From positions 62,001 through 126,000 of the forward strand of contig CATYVZ010000001.1 in NCBI GenBank assembly GCA_958413985.1: a stretch of DNA of 64,000 nucleotides, written 5' to 3'. The translations under genes and the position numbers were made by a program. Of this stretch, positions 42,714-52,358 are shown in pieces. Positions within the stretch are counted from its first letter, which is position 1. Every line of letters begins with the position of its first letter. The DNA comes from an uncultured Bacilli bacterium (lineage in GTDB: Bacteria; Bacillota_I; Bacilli_A; RF39; UBA660). The notes under the pieces are model-generated. The model searched no databases and was not told where the DNA came from. It was given only the letters and a program-made list of their open reading frames with translations.

Positions 42714-44248
42714 AATTGTTTTATGTTGCAATTTATATAAGACTATCTAAAGAAGATGATAATTTAGGTGAAAGTGAAAGTATTCAGAACCAAAAATTGC
42801 TTTTGACAAAGTATGTACATGATCAGAATTATACATTGGTCGATATTTATGTCGATGATGGATATACAGGAACTAATTTTGAAAGACCTGAATTTAAAAG
42901 AATGCTAAATGATATCGAAACTGGTAAGATCAATATGGTTGTTACCAAAGATTTATCAAGGCTTTCAAGAGATTATATTGGTACTGGAGAATATGTTGAA
43001 AAATGGTTTCCAGCCCATGATGTTAGATATGTTGCCTTGACTGATAACATTGACACAATGATCGATTCTGCTAATAACGATATAGCTCCTTTTAAAGCAA
43101 TATTAAATGACATGTATGCTAAAGATCTATCTAAGAAAATCAGAACGGCACTTCATACCATGCAGATGGAAGGGAAGTGGGTAGGGGGGTGTGCGCCATT
43201 TGGTTATAAAATTGATCCAAACAATAAAAATCATTTGGTTATCGACAGTGATGAACAACCTATTGTAAGAAAAATATTTGATCTATTTTTAAATGGTAAA
43301 AAAATAAATCAAATTAAAAATATATTAAATAGTGAAAAATTACCGACTTTTTCTAAAACTAGAAATCGTAATTTTAAAAGAAATGGGTTAAATGGCGATA
43401 TTTATGGTTTATGGAGTAATATAACAATTAAAAAAATTTTAAAAAACAGATTATATACAGGTGATATGGTTCAAAATAGAAGAAGTAGATTAAGTTATAA
43501 ATATCGTAAAATAGTTTACAATAAAGAAGATAAATGGATTATTGTTAAAAATACTCATGAACCAATTATCGATAAACAATCCTTTGAAGAGGTTCAAAGA
43601 ATGTTACCTCACCAAAAGCAAAGAAGCGATAAAAAAGAAATATTTTTATTTGATGGGTTATTTAAATGTGCTGAATGTGGTCACAACATAGGAATTAAAG
43701 CAAGAGATAAAAAAGGAAATGCTTATACGGTATGCAATTATTATAGAAAATACAAAAAAGAGTTAGCGGTCTGTTTTGCTCATTCAAATAATTATGACAA
43801 GATTGAAAGTCGGTTAATTGCTAGTATTAAAAACATTTTATCATCTGTCGATAAAGAAGAAATATATAATCAATTAAAAAAGAAAACTAAAGATTTAATG
43901 ACTACTGATAGCAGTAAAAATAATATTATTAAATTGCAAAATGATATAAATCTATTAAGGAATAGTTTAGATAATATATATATAGATAAAATGACAAACA
44001 AAATTAGCAGTGATATGTATAATAGGGTAGAGAAGAAAATAAACAATGATATAAAGATAAAAGAAAACCAATTAAAAGATTTAAAAAAACAGTTTGCTAG
44101 TATTAAAAAGAGCACAATCACATTAAAAGATATAATAGAAAAATTTTTAACAATGGAAAAACCAAATCGTAATTTGATTTTAAAATTAATCGATAAAATC
44201 GATATTCATGAAGATGGAAATATCGACATCTATTTCAACTTTAAATAG
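42695..44248 (+). CDS. Large serine recombinase (TndX/TnpX type)
   Basis: Excises and integrates the element. 517 aa: catalytic N-terminal domain with nucleophile Ser18 in YIRLSKEDD, then GYTGTNFERPEF and TKDLSRLSRDYIGTGEY (Arg residues of the active site), a recombinase domain with GGCAPFGY, a zinc ribbon (CAECG ... a later CNYY and CFAHS), and a long Lys-rich coiled coil. Start 42695 after GAGGAA. It ends 47 bases from the right end of the element. Confidence 0.95.
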   Translation: MLNNMVKLFYVAIYIRLSKEDDNLGESESIQNQKLLLTKYVHDQNYTLVDIYVDDGYTGTNFERPEFKRMLNDIETGKINMVVTKDLSRLSRDYIGTGEYVEKWFPAHDVRYVALTDNIDTMIDSANNDIAPFKAILNDMYAKDLSKKIRTALHTMQMEGKWVGGCAPFGYKIDPNNKNHLVIDSDEQPIVRKIFDLFLNGKKINQIKNILNSEKLPTFSKTRNRNFKRNGLNGDIYGLWSNITIKKILKNRLYTGDMVQNRRSRLSYKYRKIVYNKEDKWIIVKNTHEPIIDKQSFEEVQRMLPHQKQRSDKKEIFLFDGLFKCAECGHNIGIKARDKKGNAYTVCNYYRKYKKELAVCFAHSNNYDKIESRLIASIKNILSSVDKEEIYNQLKKKTKDLMTTDSSKNNIIKLQNDINLLRNSLDNIYIDKMTNKISSDMYNRVEKKINNDIKIKENQLKDLKKQFASIKKSTITLKDIIEKFLTMEKPNRNLILKLIDKIDIHEDGNIDIYFNFK

Positions 44249-44295
44249 TTGAATATTATTAAATTAAGTAACTTTCCCTATTGATAACAATCAGA

Positions 44296-44683
44296 GGGAA
44301 TAGCAACCTTTATGGCTACTAATAGTAATGTTATGTTAGGTATTTCTTTAGCCATAGCGATTGCATTACACAACATACCTGAAGGTATCAGTATATCGAT
44401 TCCGATTTATTATGCGACAAATAGTAAATTTAAAGCTTTATTTTATACATTTATATCAGGGATTTCTGAACCATTTGGTGCCGTATTAACTTATTTATTT
44501 TTAAGTAATTTTATCAATGATCGAATAATGGGATTTTTATTTGGTATTATAGCAGGAATAATGATCCATATTTCGTTATATGAATTGCTCCCAACGGCTA
44601 AAAACTATCATAAAAAGGGGATAGTATATTTATTTTTTATAATAGGTGTTTTATTTATGTTAGTCAATCATTTTTTATTTTAA
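44296..44683 (+). pseudogene. ZIP metal transporter, 3' fragment
   Basis: From 44296 the frame encodes the second base set of GIATFMA, then the second metal-binding helix (HNIPEGIS) and the C-terminal membrane helices of a ZIP transporter. The only free ATG is 44312, and there is no ribosome site. It is the continuation of the fragment at 39978. Confidence 0.88.
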
Positions 44684-44692
44684 ATATAAATT

Positions 44693-44729
44693 GAAGAAAA
44701 AAGAATCTTAAATAGATTCCTTTTTTCTC
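44693..44729 (+). terminator. Terminator after the ZIP gene
   Basis: GAATCT and AGATTC (around 44703-44718) extended by A and T runs. Confidence 0.65.
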
Positions 44730-44739
44730 GGGTTAAGAC

Positions 44740-44889
44740 TTATTCAAAATCATAATTTGAAGAAGTATTAGCGCTAGCATTGCTTTGCTTATTTTTATTC
44801 ATGTTTGAACTTGAATTAGCACTCTTTTTGCAATCTTTACATGATTTATTAGCATCACAATTTCTATTAGCATTAGCATTCTTTTTCAT
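44740..44889 (-). CDS. 49-aa Asn/Lys/Ser-rich protein
   Basis: Begins MKKNANANRNC, has three Cys residues (one in each of DANKSC and KDCKK and one before) and ends in NYDFE. GGGTGA lies 7 bases before the ATG. Half of the residues are Asn, Ser or Lys, and there is no hydrophobic segment. Such small, polar, Asn-rich proteins occur among spore coat and small acid-soluble spore proteins, but no family match is claimed. Confidence 0.5.
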   Translation of the reverse strand: MKKNANANRNCDANKSCKDCKKSANSSSNMNKNKQSNASANTSSNYDFE

Positions 44890-44996
44890 TATAATCACCC
44901 ATTAATATTATTTACAGAAATTAAATAATTATGCAAATATGTTAGTTAACATAATATATATTATCGGAAGTTAATATATTCCCATTTTATCATATA

Positions 44997-45935
44997 TTAT
45001 AATGAAATTATAAATAATTCTAAGCCTAATGTCTTATCAATTTGTCCTGTTTTAATGTTTATATCTAAATTGGCTAATTTTTTTAAATAAGTTAATAATG
45101 TATCAGCATCATATTTTTTAGCGTTTTGATTAGCTAATTTAACGCGATATGGATGAATTTTTAAAATACTAGCAATATTATTCTCCGTATATCCATCTAA
45201 ATATAATTGTTTAACTTGATACATAATTCTGATTTGATTAGCTAATGCGACAATAATAGCAATCGGTTCTTCATTTATTATTATTCGTTCTTGATAAAGT
45301 TTTAATGCATTTGCTTTATCACGATTGATAATCGCATCGATAAGTTTAAAATTGTTAACTTCTAGTGATTTAGCAGTTAATAGATCGATATCTTGTTTTG
45401 TAATTTTTTTGGTCGAATTTTTATATATTTTGATTTTTTCAATTTCAGTATTAAGGAGAGTAGAGTTGTCCCCCACTCTTTCTAATAAATATTTAATATC
45501 CTCATCAGTCATTTGATAATCGTCTAATAAGTCTTTGATAATTGCTATATTATTAATAGTATTATATTCGTTAATTTCGCCGATTTTATCGATCAATTTG
45601 ACGATTTTTTTTCTTTCATCGATTTTAGCTTCATTAACTACAAATATCAAAATTGTATTTGTATTAATGTTGTTTAAATAGTTTTCTAAGCATTTTAAAT
45701 CCTGTTCAAGATACTTTTTTGAGGAACTAGTAAATATATAAGCATTATTAACAATAATCAGCTTTTTATCACTAAATAATGACATACTACTAGCATCGTT
45801 GGTAATGTCAGCTAAAAAAGTATTTGATAAGTCGTATTTATTAATATTAAATTCATCGATTTTATTGTCGTTAATTATCTTATCGATATTTTTATTTATC
45901 AAATAATCAACTGTGCCATATAAAAGATAGACCAT
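44997..45935 (-). CDS. holA: DNA polymerase III delta subunit
   Basis: Clamp-loader subunit. 312 aa with the HolA layout: MVYLLYG start, a Rossmann-like first part (LFSDKKLIIVNNA, LIFVVNE), the ITKQDIDLLTA junction and a C-terminal helical domain (ANQIRIMYQVKQL ... HPYRVKLANQNAKKY). Start 45935 follows GGTGAG. Confidence 0.9.
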   Translation of the reverse strand: MVYLLYGTVDYLINKNIDKIINDNKIDEFNINKYDLSNTFLADITNDASSMSLFSDKKLIIVNNAYIFTSSSKKYLEQDLKCLENYLNNINTNTILIFVVNEAKIDERKKIVKLIDKIGEINEYNTINNIAIIKDLLDDYQMTDEDIKYLLERVGDNSTLLNTEIEKIKIYKNSTKKITKQDIDLLTAKSLEVNNFKLIDAIINRDKANALKLYQERIIINEEPIAIIVALANQIRIMYQVKQLYLDGYTENNIASILKIHPYRVKLANQNAKKYDADTLLTYLKKLANLDINIKTGQIDKTLGLELFIISL

Positions 45936-46010
45936 GCTACTCACCTATTCAATTATACTATATTTTTATTAAAAAAGATAGTAATTTATCGGTGGCATTT
46001 CTTGATTAAT

Positions 46011-46042
46011 AAAACACCGAATCAATATAGAAACGGTGTTTT
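46011..46042 (-). terminator. Terminator between the BI-1 and holA genes
   Basis: AAAACACCG (46011-46019) pairs with CGGTGTTTT (46034-46042); T residues follow on the minus strand. Confidence 0.7.
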
Positions 46043-46088
46043 TTATGTTATATTTGATATTATGTACAAAGATGATTATTATATTCGT

Positions 46089-46730
46089 TTAATTTTTTCT
46101 TTTGCCAAATAATCTTAATAAATTTAAGAAAAGATTAATAAAATCTAAATATAATTCTAATGCTGAGAAAATCGGTAAATTGTCTTCAGGAAACGAATTC
46201 ATCAGTTTTTTTATTTTTTGAATATCGTAGGCAACATAAGCTAGAAAGATAATAATACTAATAATTGTTATTACTAAGTCAAACGATTCATTGCCTAAAA
46301 ACATATTTATGATACTACAAATAATAATTCCAAGTAGACCCATCAATAAAAATGTACTTATTTTAGTTAAATCAATTTTAGTAAAATGGCCAATAATAGC
46401 AAAAATACCAAATAAGATAGAAGTAATACCAAATACATAAATAAGCGATGATATCTCATATACTAAAAATATAGTTGAAAAAGTAAGTCCTGTTACAAAT
46501 GAATAAATAATAAAACATATTTTAGCAGTAGTTTTACTTATTTTATGTATTCTAGCAGTTAGAAATATTACCAACCCAATTTCAACAATACAATAAATAA
46601 TAAAAGGTATACTTAAAACAACTCTTAATATATCAATATTGGTAGATATTATATAGCCAGTTAAAAATGTTACTAACAAACCAAGAAACATCCAACCAAA
46701 CGCTTTAGAATAAACTTTATTTAATTCCAT
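46089..46730 (-). CDS. Bax inhibitor-1/YccA family membrane protein
   Basis: 213 aa, seven hydrophobic segments, with VYSKAFGWMFLGLLVT, GLTFSTIF and YVAYDIQKIK, a conserved BI-1 signature with the Asp pair of the pH-sensing latch. Proposed to be a calcium-leak channel in Bacillus homologues. GAGGATC upstream. Confidence 0.88.
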   Translation of the reverse strand: MELNKVYSKAFGWMFLGLLVTFLTGYIISTNIDILRVVLSIPFIIYCIVEIGLVIFLTARIHKISKTTAKICFIIYSFVTGLTFSTIFLVYEISSLIYVFGITSILFGIFAIIGHFTKIDLTKISTFLLMGLLGIIICSIINMFLGNESFDLVITIISIIIFLAYVAYDIQKIKKLMNSFPEDNLPIFSALELYLDFINLFLNLLRLFGKRKN

Positions 46731-46770
46731 ACAGATCCTCCTTTAAATAATTATATCATATAATTTGTTT

Positions 46771-48135
46771 TTAATGTTCAATTTCAAAATAAAATGTAGT
46801 TCCTTTATTTTTTTTACTTTCTACTCCATATTTAAAGCCATGACTTTCTAAAATTGTCTTAACGATCGATAAGCCAATTCCTGTTCCGATAACGTTACGT
46901 TTATGTTTTTTCTTTGAATGATAATATTTTTCCCAGATATGCGGTAAATCTTCTTGGTTGATACCTTTACCAGTATCTTTAATCTCTACCCTAACTTTAT
47001 GATCGACGATAACATTGATAATTATTTTTTTATCGTTACCTGTATAGTTGATTGCGTTATTGATTAAATTATAAATAACTTGTTCAAGTTTTTTCTTATC
47101 AGCATTAATTATAATCTCTTTAGGGGAATTTATTTCAAAAACATAACCTTCGGTATCTTTATAAATTGTATATCTTTTGACAATATTATTAATTAATTCG
47201 ATCAAATCAAATTTTTCTTTGACAATCGTATCTTTATTTGCTTGAATTTTGGATAACGTCAATAAATCTTCAACTAAAACATTTAATCTTTCAGATTCTT
47301 CGATAATAACGTTTAAATTATCGTTTCTTTTTTCAACATTTTCTGAATTTAAATCTCTAATCATTTCCGCATATCCTTTAATCATAGTTAATGGTGTTTT
47401 AAGATCGTGAGATACATTAGCTAACAAGTCTCGCCTTAACTCATCAGTTTGCGCTAACTCTTTTTTTGTGTAGTTTAAAGTATTAGCTAATTCATCGATC
47501 TCGTAAATATTTGAATTAGTATCAAATTCAAAATTATAATTACCATTAGCTAGTTTTTTGGCTTTTTCATTAATATTTTCAATAGGTTTACTGATCCGTT
47601 TAGAAATAAAATAACCAATAACAAACGCTAAAATAAGGACGATTATCGATACAATCGTTAGCTGTTGTGACAAAATTGAGATCGTGTTATCTAAAGGTTC
47701 TAAGGAAGTATTGACAAAAATAGTAATGTTTTCGTTGTATTTTTTAGCGTAGATCAAAGATTTAGTATTAAAAATGGGATTGATTAATTTATATGTCTGT
47801 TCCGATAAATTATTATCGAAAAAATTATCTTTATATTGATTGCTGATAATACATCCACGATTAGATTCGTTAGAAGTATAGATGATATTTTCATTTTTTA
47901 CAATTTCGATACAAACATTATCCTCATACGAAATAATATCTAGATATTCGATGTTGTTATTAAAATTTTTTATAATTTTTTCAGTTGTGCTTTTAATTTG
48001 TTTAGTTTTACTATATTCATAATATGTATCGATAAAAAATACTTGAAAAAACCACAAAAAAACCATTATTAACAAAGTCAATAAAATCAAATATATCCAA
48101 ATATGAATTTTTAGTTTATTCTTATTTAATTTCAA
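46771..48135 (-). CDS. Sensor histidine kinase
   Basis: 454 aa: membrane helix (residues 12-35), extracellular sensor domain (about 36-165), second helix, HAMP, HisKA with the phospho-acceptor His in VSHDLKTPLT, and a HATPase domain (NLINNAINYT, DTGKGI, GTGIGLS). Its frame overlaps the response regulator gene by 14 bases. Signal unknown. Confidence 0.95.
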   Translation of the reverse strand: MKLNKNKLKIHIWIYLILLTLLIMVFLWFFQVFFIDTYYEYSKTKQIKSTTEKIIKNFNNNIEYLDIISYEDNVCIEIVKNENIIYTSNESNRGCIISNQYKDNFFDNNLSEQTYKLINPIFNTKSLIYAKKYNENITIFVNTSLEPLDNTISILSQQLTIVSIIVLILAFVIGYFISKRISKPIENINEKAKKLANGNYNFEFDTNSNIYEIDELANTLNYTKKELAQTDELRRDLLANVSHDLKTPLTMIKGYAEMIRDLNSENVEKRNDNLNVIIEESERLNVLVEDLLTLSKIQANKDTIVKEKFDLIELINNIVKRYTIYKDTEGYVFEINSPKEIIINADKKKLEQVIYNLINNAINYTGNDKKIIINVIVDHKVRVEIKDTGKGINQEDLPHIWEKYYHSKKKHKRNVIGTGIGLSIVKTILESHGFKYGVESKKNKGTTFYFEIEH

Positions 48136-48778
48136 ATTTATAACCCATTCCTCTAACTGTTTGAATTAAATCACGATATTCACCTAAATTATTTCGTAAC
48201 ATTTTAATATGTGTATCGATAGTCCGATCATCGCCAAAAAAATCGTATCCCCATATTTTAGAAAGTAATTCTTCTCTAGATAAAGCTTTACTTTTGTTGT
48301 TGATAAAATATACCAATAAATCATATTCTTTCGGCGTTAATTTAATTTCATGATCCTTAATATAAACAGCATGACCGTCAAGGTCAATTTTAAGTTCTTT
48401 ATAAATATATACATTTTCTAACTTGTTAAATCTTTTGGTGACAGCTTTAATTCGAGCCATTAATTCTTTAGGACTAAATGGTTTGGTGACGTAGTCGTCG
48501 ACACCTAAATTAAAGCCGATTAGTTTATCGTATTCTTCTGATCTAGCAGATAAAATAATAGTAGGAATGTTATATTTTTTAATTTCTTGATAAGTGGTTA
48601 AACCATCCATATTTGGCATCATAATATCTAAAATAACAATATCGATCTTATTTTCTTTTATGATGTTTAAAGCTTTTATTCCGTCATCAGCTTCTAATAC
48701 TTGATATTTTTCATTTAAACAATATTCTTTTATCAGCAGTCTAATTCTTTCTTCATCGTCAACTATTAATACTGTCAT
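48122..48778 (-). CDS. OmpR-family response regulator
   Basis: 218 aa. Receiver domain with Asp in VILDIMMPNMDG, Thr/Ser and Lys109-type residue in VTKPFSP; C-terminal winged helix with DRTIDTHIKMLRNNL. Partner of the following kinase. AGGTGA upstream. Confidence 0.96.
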   Translation of the reverse strand: MTVLIVDDEERIRLLIKEYCLNEKYQVLEADDGIKALNIIKENKIDIVILDIMMPNMDGLTTYQEIKKYNIPTIILSARSEEYDKLIGFNLGVDDYVTKPFSPKELMARIKAVTKRFNKLENVYIYKELKIDLDGHAVYIKDHEIKLTPKEYDLLVYFINNKSKALSREELLSKIWGYDFFGDDRTIDTHIKMLRNNLGEYRDLIQTVRGMGYKFEIK

Positions 48779-48824
48779 TTTTTCACCTCTTAAAAATTAT
48801 ACAACATTTTTGTGAAATATAAAT

Positions 48825-48848
48825 GAAAAAGGTTTGATTTTCAAACCT
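48825..48848 (-). terminator. Terminator for the FMN-binding lipoprotein gene
   Basis: AGGTTTGA and TCAAACCT (48830-48837 with 48841-48848), followed by T residues on the minus strand. Confidence 0.75.
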
Positions 48849-49305
48849 ATTTAGCTTTATCTAATGCATCTTTTAAAGCATTATAAAGAGCATCTACTTT
48901 AATCGTGCAGGTACTAACAGCATCAGTCTTACCATCTTCGTCTAAATTTAAAAATTCGATGCCTTGGTTGTCGATTACAGCTTGTTCTAACGCTTCGACT
49001 TGTTCGTACCATTCATATTCTGCTTGTCCATAGGCACTATTACCTACTTTCATACCATATTCATCACCTAAAGTTTTTTTAGTTGTCTTATTACCATCTT
49101 TAGTATAAGTTGTATCTAAATAAACATCGGTAATTTTGCCTGAAGCATCGATTGTAACACGAGCTGTTGCAGTGTTTTCTTCCCCACCATAATTATCGAT
49201 TGCACTTCCTTCAAAAGTTCCTTCTTTTAATTGTTTTTCCTTACCACAACCGACAAGACTAAAACACATTGTTCCTAATAATAAAACTAACAATATTTTT
49301 TTCAT
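48847..49305 (-). CDS. FMN-binding lipoprotein (PplA-like)
   Basis: 152 aa with a lipobox (LVGC, Cys20) and one FMN-binding domain, covering GTFEGSA through the C-terminus. A Ser/Thr-rich DAVSTCTI segment is in the place of the flavinylation motif, where FMN is attached to a Thr by an ApbE enzyme. An ApbE-like gene lies upstream. Likely a cell-surface electron carrier. Confidence 0.75.
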   Translation of the reverse strand: MKKILLVLLLGTMCFSLVGCGKEKQLKEGTFEGSAIDNYGGEENTATARVTIDASGKITDVYLDTTYTKDGNKTTKKTLGDEYGMKVGNSAYGQAEYEWYEQVEALEQAVIDNQGIEFLNLDEDGKTDAVSTCTIKVDALYNALKDALDKAK

Positions 49306-49346
49306 AACCTCATCTCCTATCTTATTATTTTTATTATATAACTTTT

Positions 49347-49850
49347 TTACTCAAAGAGCAACACATCATCAAAATATTTTATCAACTGTTTACAGATGAT
49401 GCCAACTAAGATCCCCGATGGAATAGCAAATAATAATAACCATGGTAAATAGTAGATCATCGCACTCATCTTTAAGATTAAAATAGCCATGATAATTTGT
49501 CCTAAACAGTGGGCTACTGATCCCACTATACTAACGCCAATTATCGATAGTTTTAAAAGTTTTTTTGCTAAATACATAGATATTATACTTAAAATAACGC
49601 CAGATAAACTAAAAAAGAAAGTTGTACTGAAAAGACCAGTTCGTAAGATACCAACTAAAAATACTCTTAAAATACCTACATAGAAAGCATCTTTTAAGCC
49701 ATATTGATAAATTATAAATAAAGTAACAATATTAGCCAATCCTAACCTTAAACCAGGTATGTTAGTTTCAAAAAGTGGCAAGGCTGTCTCCAAAATATTT
49801 AAGGCGACTGATAAAGCTAATAAAATTGATAATCTAGTAAATTTTTTCAT
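49347..49850 (-). CDS. Gx transporter family membrane protein
   Basis: 167 aa, five to six hydrophobic segments, PGLRLGLANIVTLF and GILRTGLF, as in the family formerly called heptaprenyl diphosphate synthase component I. It is commonly next to NusG-domain-II and ApbE genes and has been assigned to extracellular electron transfer or flavin/quinone handling. Two bases after the NusG-II gene. Confidence 0.8.
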   Translation of the reverse strand: MKKFTRLSILLALSVALNILETALPLFETNIPGLRLGLANIVTLFIIYQYGLKDAFYVGILRVFLVGILRTGLFSTTFFFSLSGVILSIISMYLAKKLLKLSIIGVSIVGSVAHCLGQIIMAILILKMSAMIYYLPWLLLFAIPSGILVGIICKQLIKYFDDVLLFE

Positions 49851-49852
49851 TT

Positions 49853-50206
49853 TTAACTCACCTCAGTATCGATGTTTTCATTTGGTAATTCAATAATTAT
49901 TTTGTTAGGTAAGCAGATTATCGCCTGGCCTGAGTTAGAAATAAAGCCCTGTTTAGAACATAAATGTCGAGGGCTGTTTTCTTCAACTACTCTTATTTTA
50001 TTATTTAAGACCTCTATTCTGACAATGCCATTATCACCATTTACTTCATATTGATTATCAATCGTTAAATCGATAGTCAATATTAAATCATCAGCGTGAT
50101 AAACATAGGCGATATCAGCTTCAGTCTTGTTAAAAAAATAAATTAAAAGCAAACCACTAGACAAAATTATAATAATACTAATTAATATCCAATCATTTTT
50201 ATTCAT
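49853..50206 (-). CDS. NusG domain II-containing protein
   Basis: 117 aa: one N-terminal membrane helix, then an extracytoplasmic NusG-domain-II fold with HLCSKQGFIS and IICLPNKIII, a Cys pair. The ATG at 50206 overlaps the apbE end. Such proteins occur in the electron-transfer loci of Listeria and relatives (EetA-like). Confidence 0.8.
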   Translation of the reverse strand: MNKNDWILISIIIILSSGLLLIYFFNKTEADIAYVYHADDLILTIDLTIDNQYEVNGDNGIVRIEVLNNKIRVVEENSPRHLCSKQGFISNSGQAIICLPNKIIIELPNENIDTEVS

Positions 50207-51131
50207 AACTAAAACCGTCACTTTTTATAATTTCATTATCATTGGTAAACCAGATAACATCGACATCATAATCTTTAATAAACTCTTTGCCAGCTTCGAC
50301 ATCCATAAGAAATAAAATCGTCGATAAAGCATCACATGTTTTACTATCTTTACCGATCACCGTCACACTTTTTACAAAATTAGCCGGATATTTAGTATTA
50401 GGGTCGATGATATGATGATATAAATTACCATCATATTCGATAAAGCGTTCATATCCGCCCGAAGTAACGACACTGATATTTTCACCTTTAATTATTTCAA
50501 ATGTTTCGTTTTGATTAATCGGACTAGCGATTCCAATATTATAATATCCTTTATGACTTTTGCCAACTTTGACATTACCGCCAGCATTGATAATATAGTA
50601 TTCTAAACCGTTATTTTCCAAATAATTACCAGCTAATTCTGTGACATAACCTTTCGCAATCGAACCTAGATCGATACTTACCTTTTCATTTGTTATTTTG
50701 TTATTGTCAATATTTAAATTATTGATTTTAATATCAGAAACATCAGGTAATTCTTGCGGATTTTCTCTAAAATCATGCCACAATTTAGTTAAATTACCAA
50801 TATTAATATTTAGTAAACCATTACTTTTATCATACCAATCGGCACCTATTTTAATTAATTGCCATAATTCATCAGAAATGTTAGTATTGATGTCTTGATT
50901 TAGTTTAGAAAGTTCACTATTTTCGTCGTAGAAGTTTGTAATTTGTTCATATTTTTGATATAAATTTTCGATTTCTTGAAAAGCTTGTTCGACTTTTCGT
51001 TTATTGTTACTATAAATTTTAATATTGATGACAGTATCCATATAAAATAAATTTTTACTATAATATTCTTGATTATTGCAACCTGTTATGACAAACAATA
51101 AGGTAAGAAATAAAAAGATTTTTTTCATCAT
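50199..51131 (-). CDS. apbE: FAD:protein FMN transferase (ApbE-like)
   Basis: 310 aa with a lipobox (VITGC) and the ApbE fold: SIDLGSIAKGYVTE, NAGGNVKVG and HHIIDPNT. Transfers FMN from FAD to a Thr of a target protein; the FMN-binding lipoprotein in this cluster is the obvious target. GGTGG upstream. Confidence 0.93.
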   Translation of the reverse strand: MMKKIFLFLTLLFVITGCNNQEYYSKNLFYMDTVINIKIYSNNKRKVEQAFQEIENLYQKYEQITNFYDENSELSKLNQDINTNISDELWQLIKIGADWYDKSNGLLNINIGNLTKLWHDFRENPQELPDVSDIKINNLNIDNNKITNEKVSIDLGSIAKGYVTELAGNYLENNGLEYYIINAGGNVKVGKSHKGYYNIGIASPINQNETFEIIKGENISVVTSGGYERFIEYDGNLYHHIIDPNTKYPANFVKSVTVIGKDSKTCDALSTILFLMDVEAGKEFIKDYDVDVIWFTNDNEIIKSDGFSYE

Positions 51132-51167
51132 ACCACCCTACTAACATTATAGCATAAAAAATGAAAT

Positions 51168-52358
51168 TTAAATAATTTCATTTTTTAAATTTGGATTGTT
51201 TAGCACTTTAACTAAATAATCTATTTCTTCTTTTGTATTATAAAAATATAAACTGATTCGACAAGTGTTTTTAATACCTAGGTCATCTTTTAAAATTTTA
51301 GCGCAATGATTACCTGCTCTTACGCAGATATTATATTTATTTAAATAAATGGCTAGATCTTGGGAAAAAACATCTTTGATGTTGAAAGTGATAATGCCAC
51401 TTGTGCTGTTTTGGTTATAAATAATTATGTCTTTTACTTTACTTAATTGCTCTACGGCATATTTTTTTAAATTTGTTTCATATTCGCTTATTTTATTCAT
51501 TCCTAAATTATTTAAGTATTTAATCGCTTCCCCAAAGCCAATAACGCCAGCAATATTAGGAGTACCAGCTTCTAAAAGACTAGGTATTTCATTGTATACT
51601 CTCGTTTTATCAAATTGAAAACTAGCATTCATCCCACCACCAAATATTATCGGATTGATATTGTTTAGTAATTCTTCTTTACCATATAAAACACCGACAC
51701 CAGTTGGTCCTAACATCTTATGAGCAGAAAAAGCTAAAAAGTCTATGTCAAGGTCTTGGACATCTGTTTTAAGATGAGCAACACTTTGAGCCCCATCGAC
51801 GATAACTAATATGTTATGTTTATGCGCATATTGGATTATATCTTTGATCGGTCTTACATCACCTACTACATTAGTGATATGAGCTATGCTTATAACTTTT
51901 GTTCGTGGTGTGATCGTATTTTTAACATTTTCTAATGTCACTTCTAAATCAACTAATGGCAGGTATTTTATGTTTAAGTTTAATTGATCGGCTAATTCAA
52001 ACCAAGGCAAAATATTAGAAGCGTGTTCACTTTTAGTAAGGATAATTTCATCGTTTTCTTTTAAATAGTTTTTAAAATAGCCAAAAATAATTTTATTTAA
52101 AGAGTCGGTAGTTCCACTTGTAAAAATTATTTCTTTTGTACTTTTTGCATTGATAAAGTCTTTAACTAAATTTCTAGTTTCTTCAAACTTAGCATCGACT
52201 TGTAAACTTAAATCATAATCCCCCCGATGTGCATTAGCGCTATAATTGTTATAATAATCAGAGATTGTCTTAGCGATCATTCTTGGCTTTAATGAAGTAG
52301 CTCCATTGTCAAAATAAATAATATTCTTTTTAAGTAATTCAAAATCTTCTCGATTCAT
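51168..52358 (-). CDS. sufS: Cysteine desulfurase, SufS class
   Basis: 396 aa; PLP Lys in FSAHKMLGPTG, an RGDYDLS loop and catalytic Cys in VRAGNHCAK, typical of SufS. GAGGTGAG sits before the ATG at 52358; the longer frame upstream is ignored. No SufBCDU genes are adjacent. Confidence 0.93.
   Translation of the reverse strand: MNREDFELLKKNIIYFDNGATSLKPRMIAKTISDYYNNYSANAHRGDYDLSLQVDAKFEETRNLVKDFINAKSTKEIIFTSGTTDSLNKIIFGYFKNYLKENDEIILTKSEHASNILPWFELADQLNLNIKYLPLVDLEVTLENVKNTITPRTKVISIAHITNVVGDVRPIKDIIQYAHKHNILVIVDGAQSVAHLKTDVQDLDIDFLAFSAHKMLGPTGVGVLYGKEELLNNINPIIFGGGMNASFQFDKTRVYNEIPSLLEAGTPNIAGVIGFGEAIKYLNNLGMNKISEYETNLKKYAVEQLSKVKDIIIYNQNSTSGIITFNIKDVFSQDLAIYLNKYNICVRAGNHCAKILKDDLGIKNTCRISLYFYNTKEEIDYLVKVLNNPNLKNEII

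Larger units (their letters stand above)
40337..44295. mobile_element. 3.96 kb serine-recombinase element inserted in the ZIP gene
   Basis: The limits are set by the broken transporter frame. The ends are imperfect inverted repeats: TGATTGTTATCGATATGG (40337-40354) and the complement of CCCTATTGATAACAATCA (44276-44293), 16 of 18 matching. The dinucleotide GA lies at both joints (40335-40336 and 44294-44295), as known for TndX/TnpX-type large serine recombinases. The target would read CCTGAGGG. Cargo: sua5, an S66 peptidase (opposite strand), a small ORF and the recombinase gene at the right end. No transposase or conjugation gene, so mobility is by the recombinase only. Confidence 0.85.
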
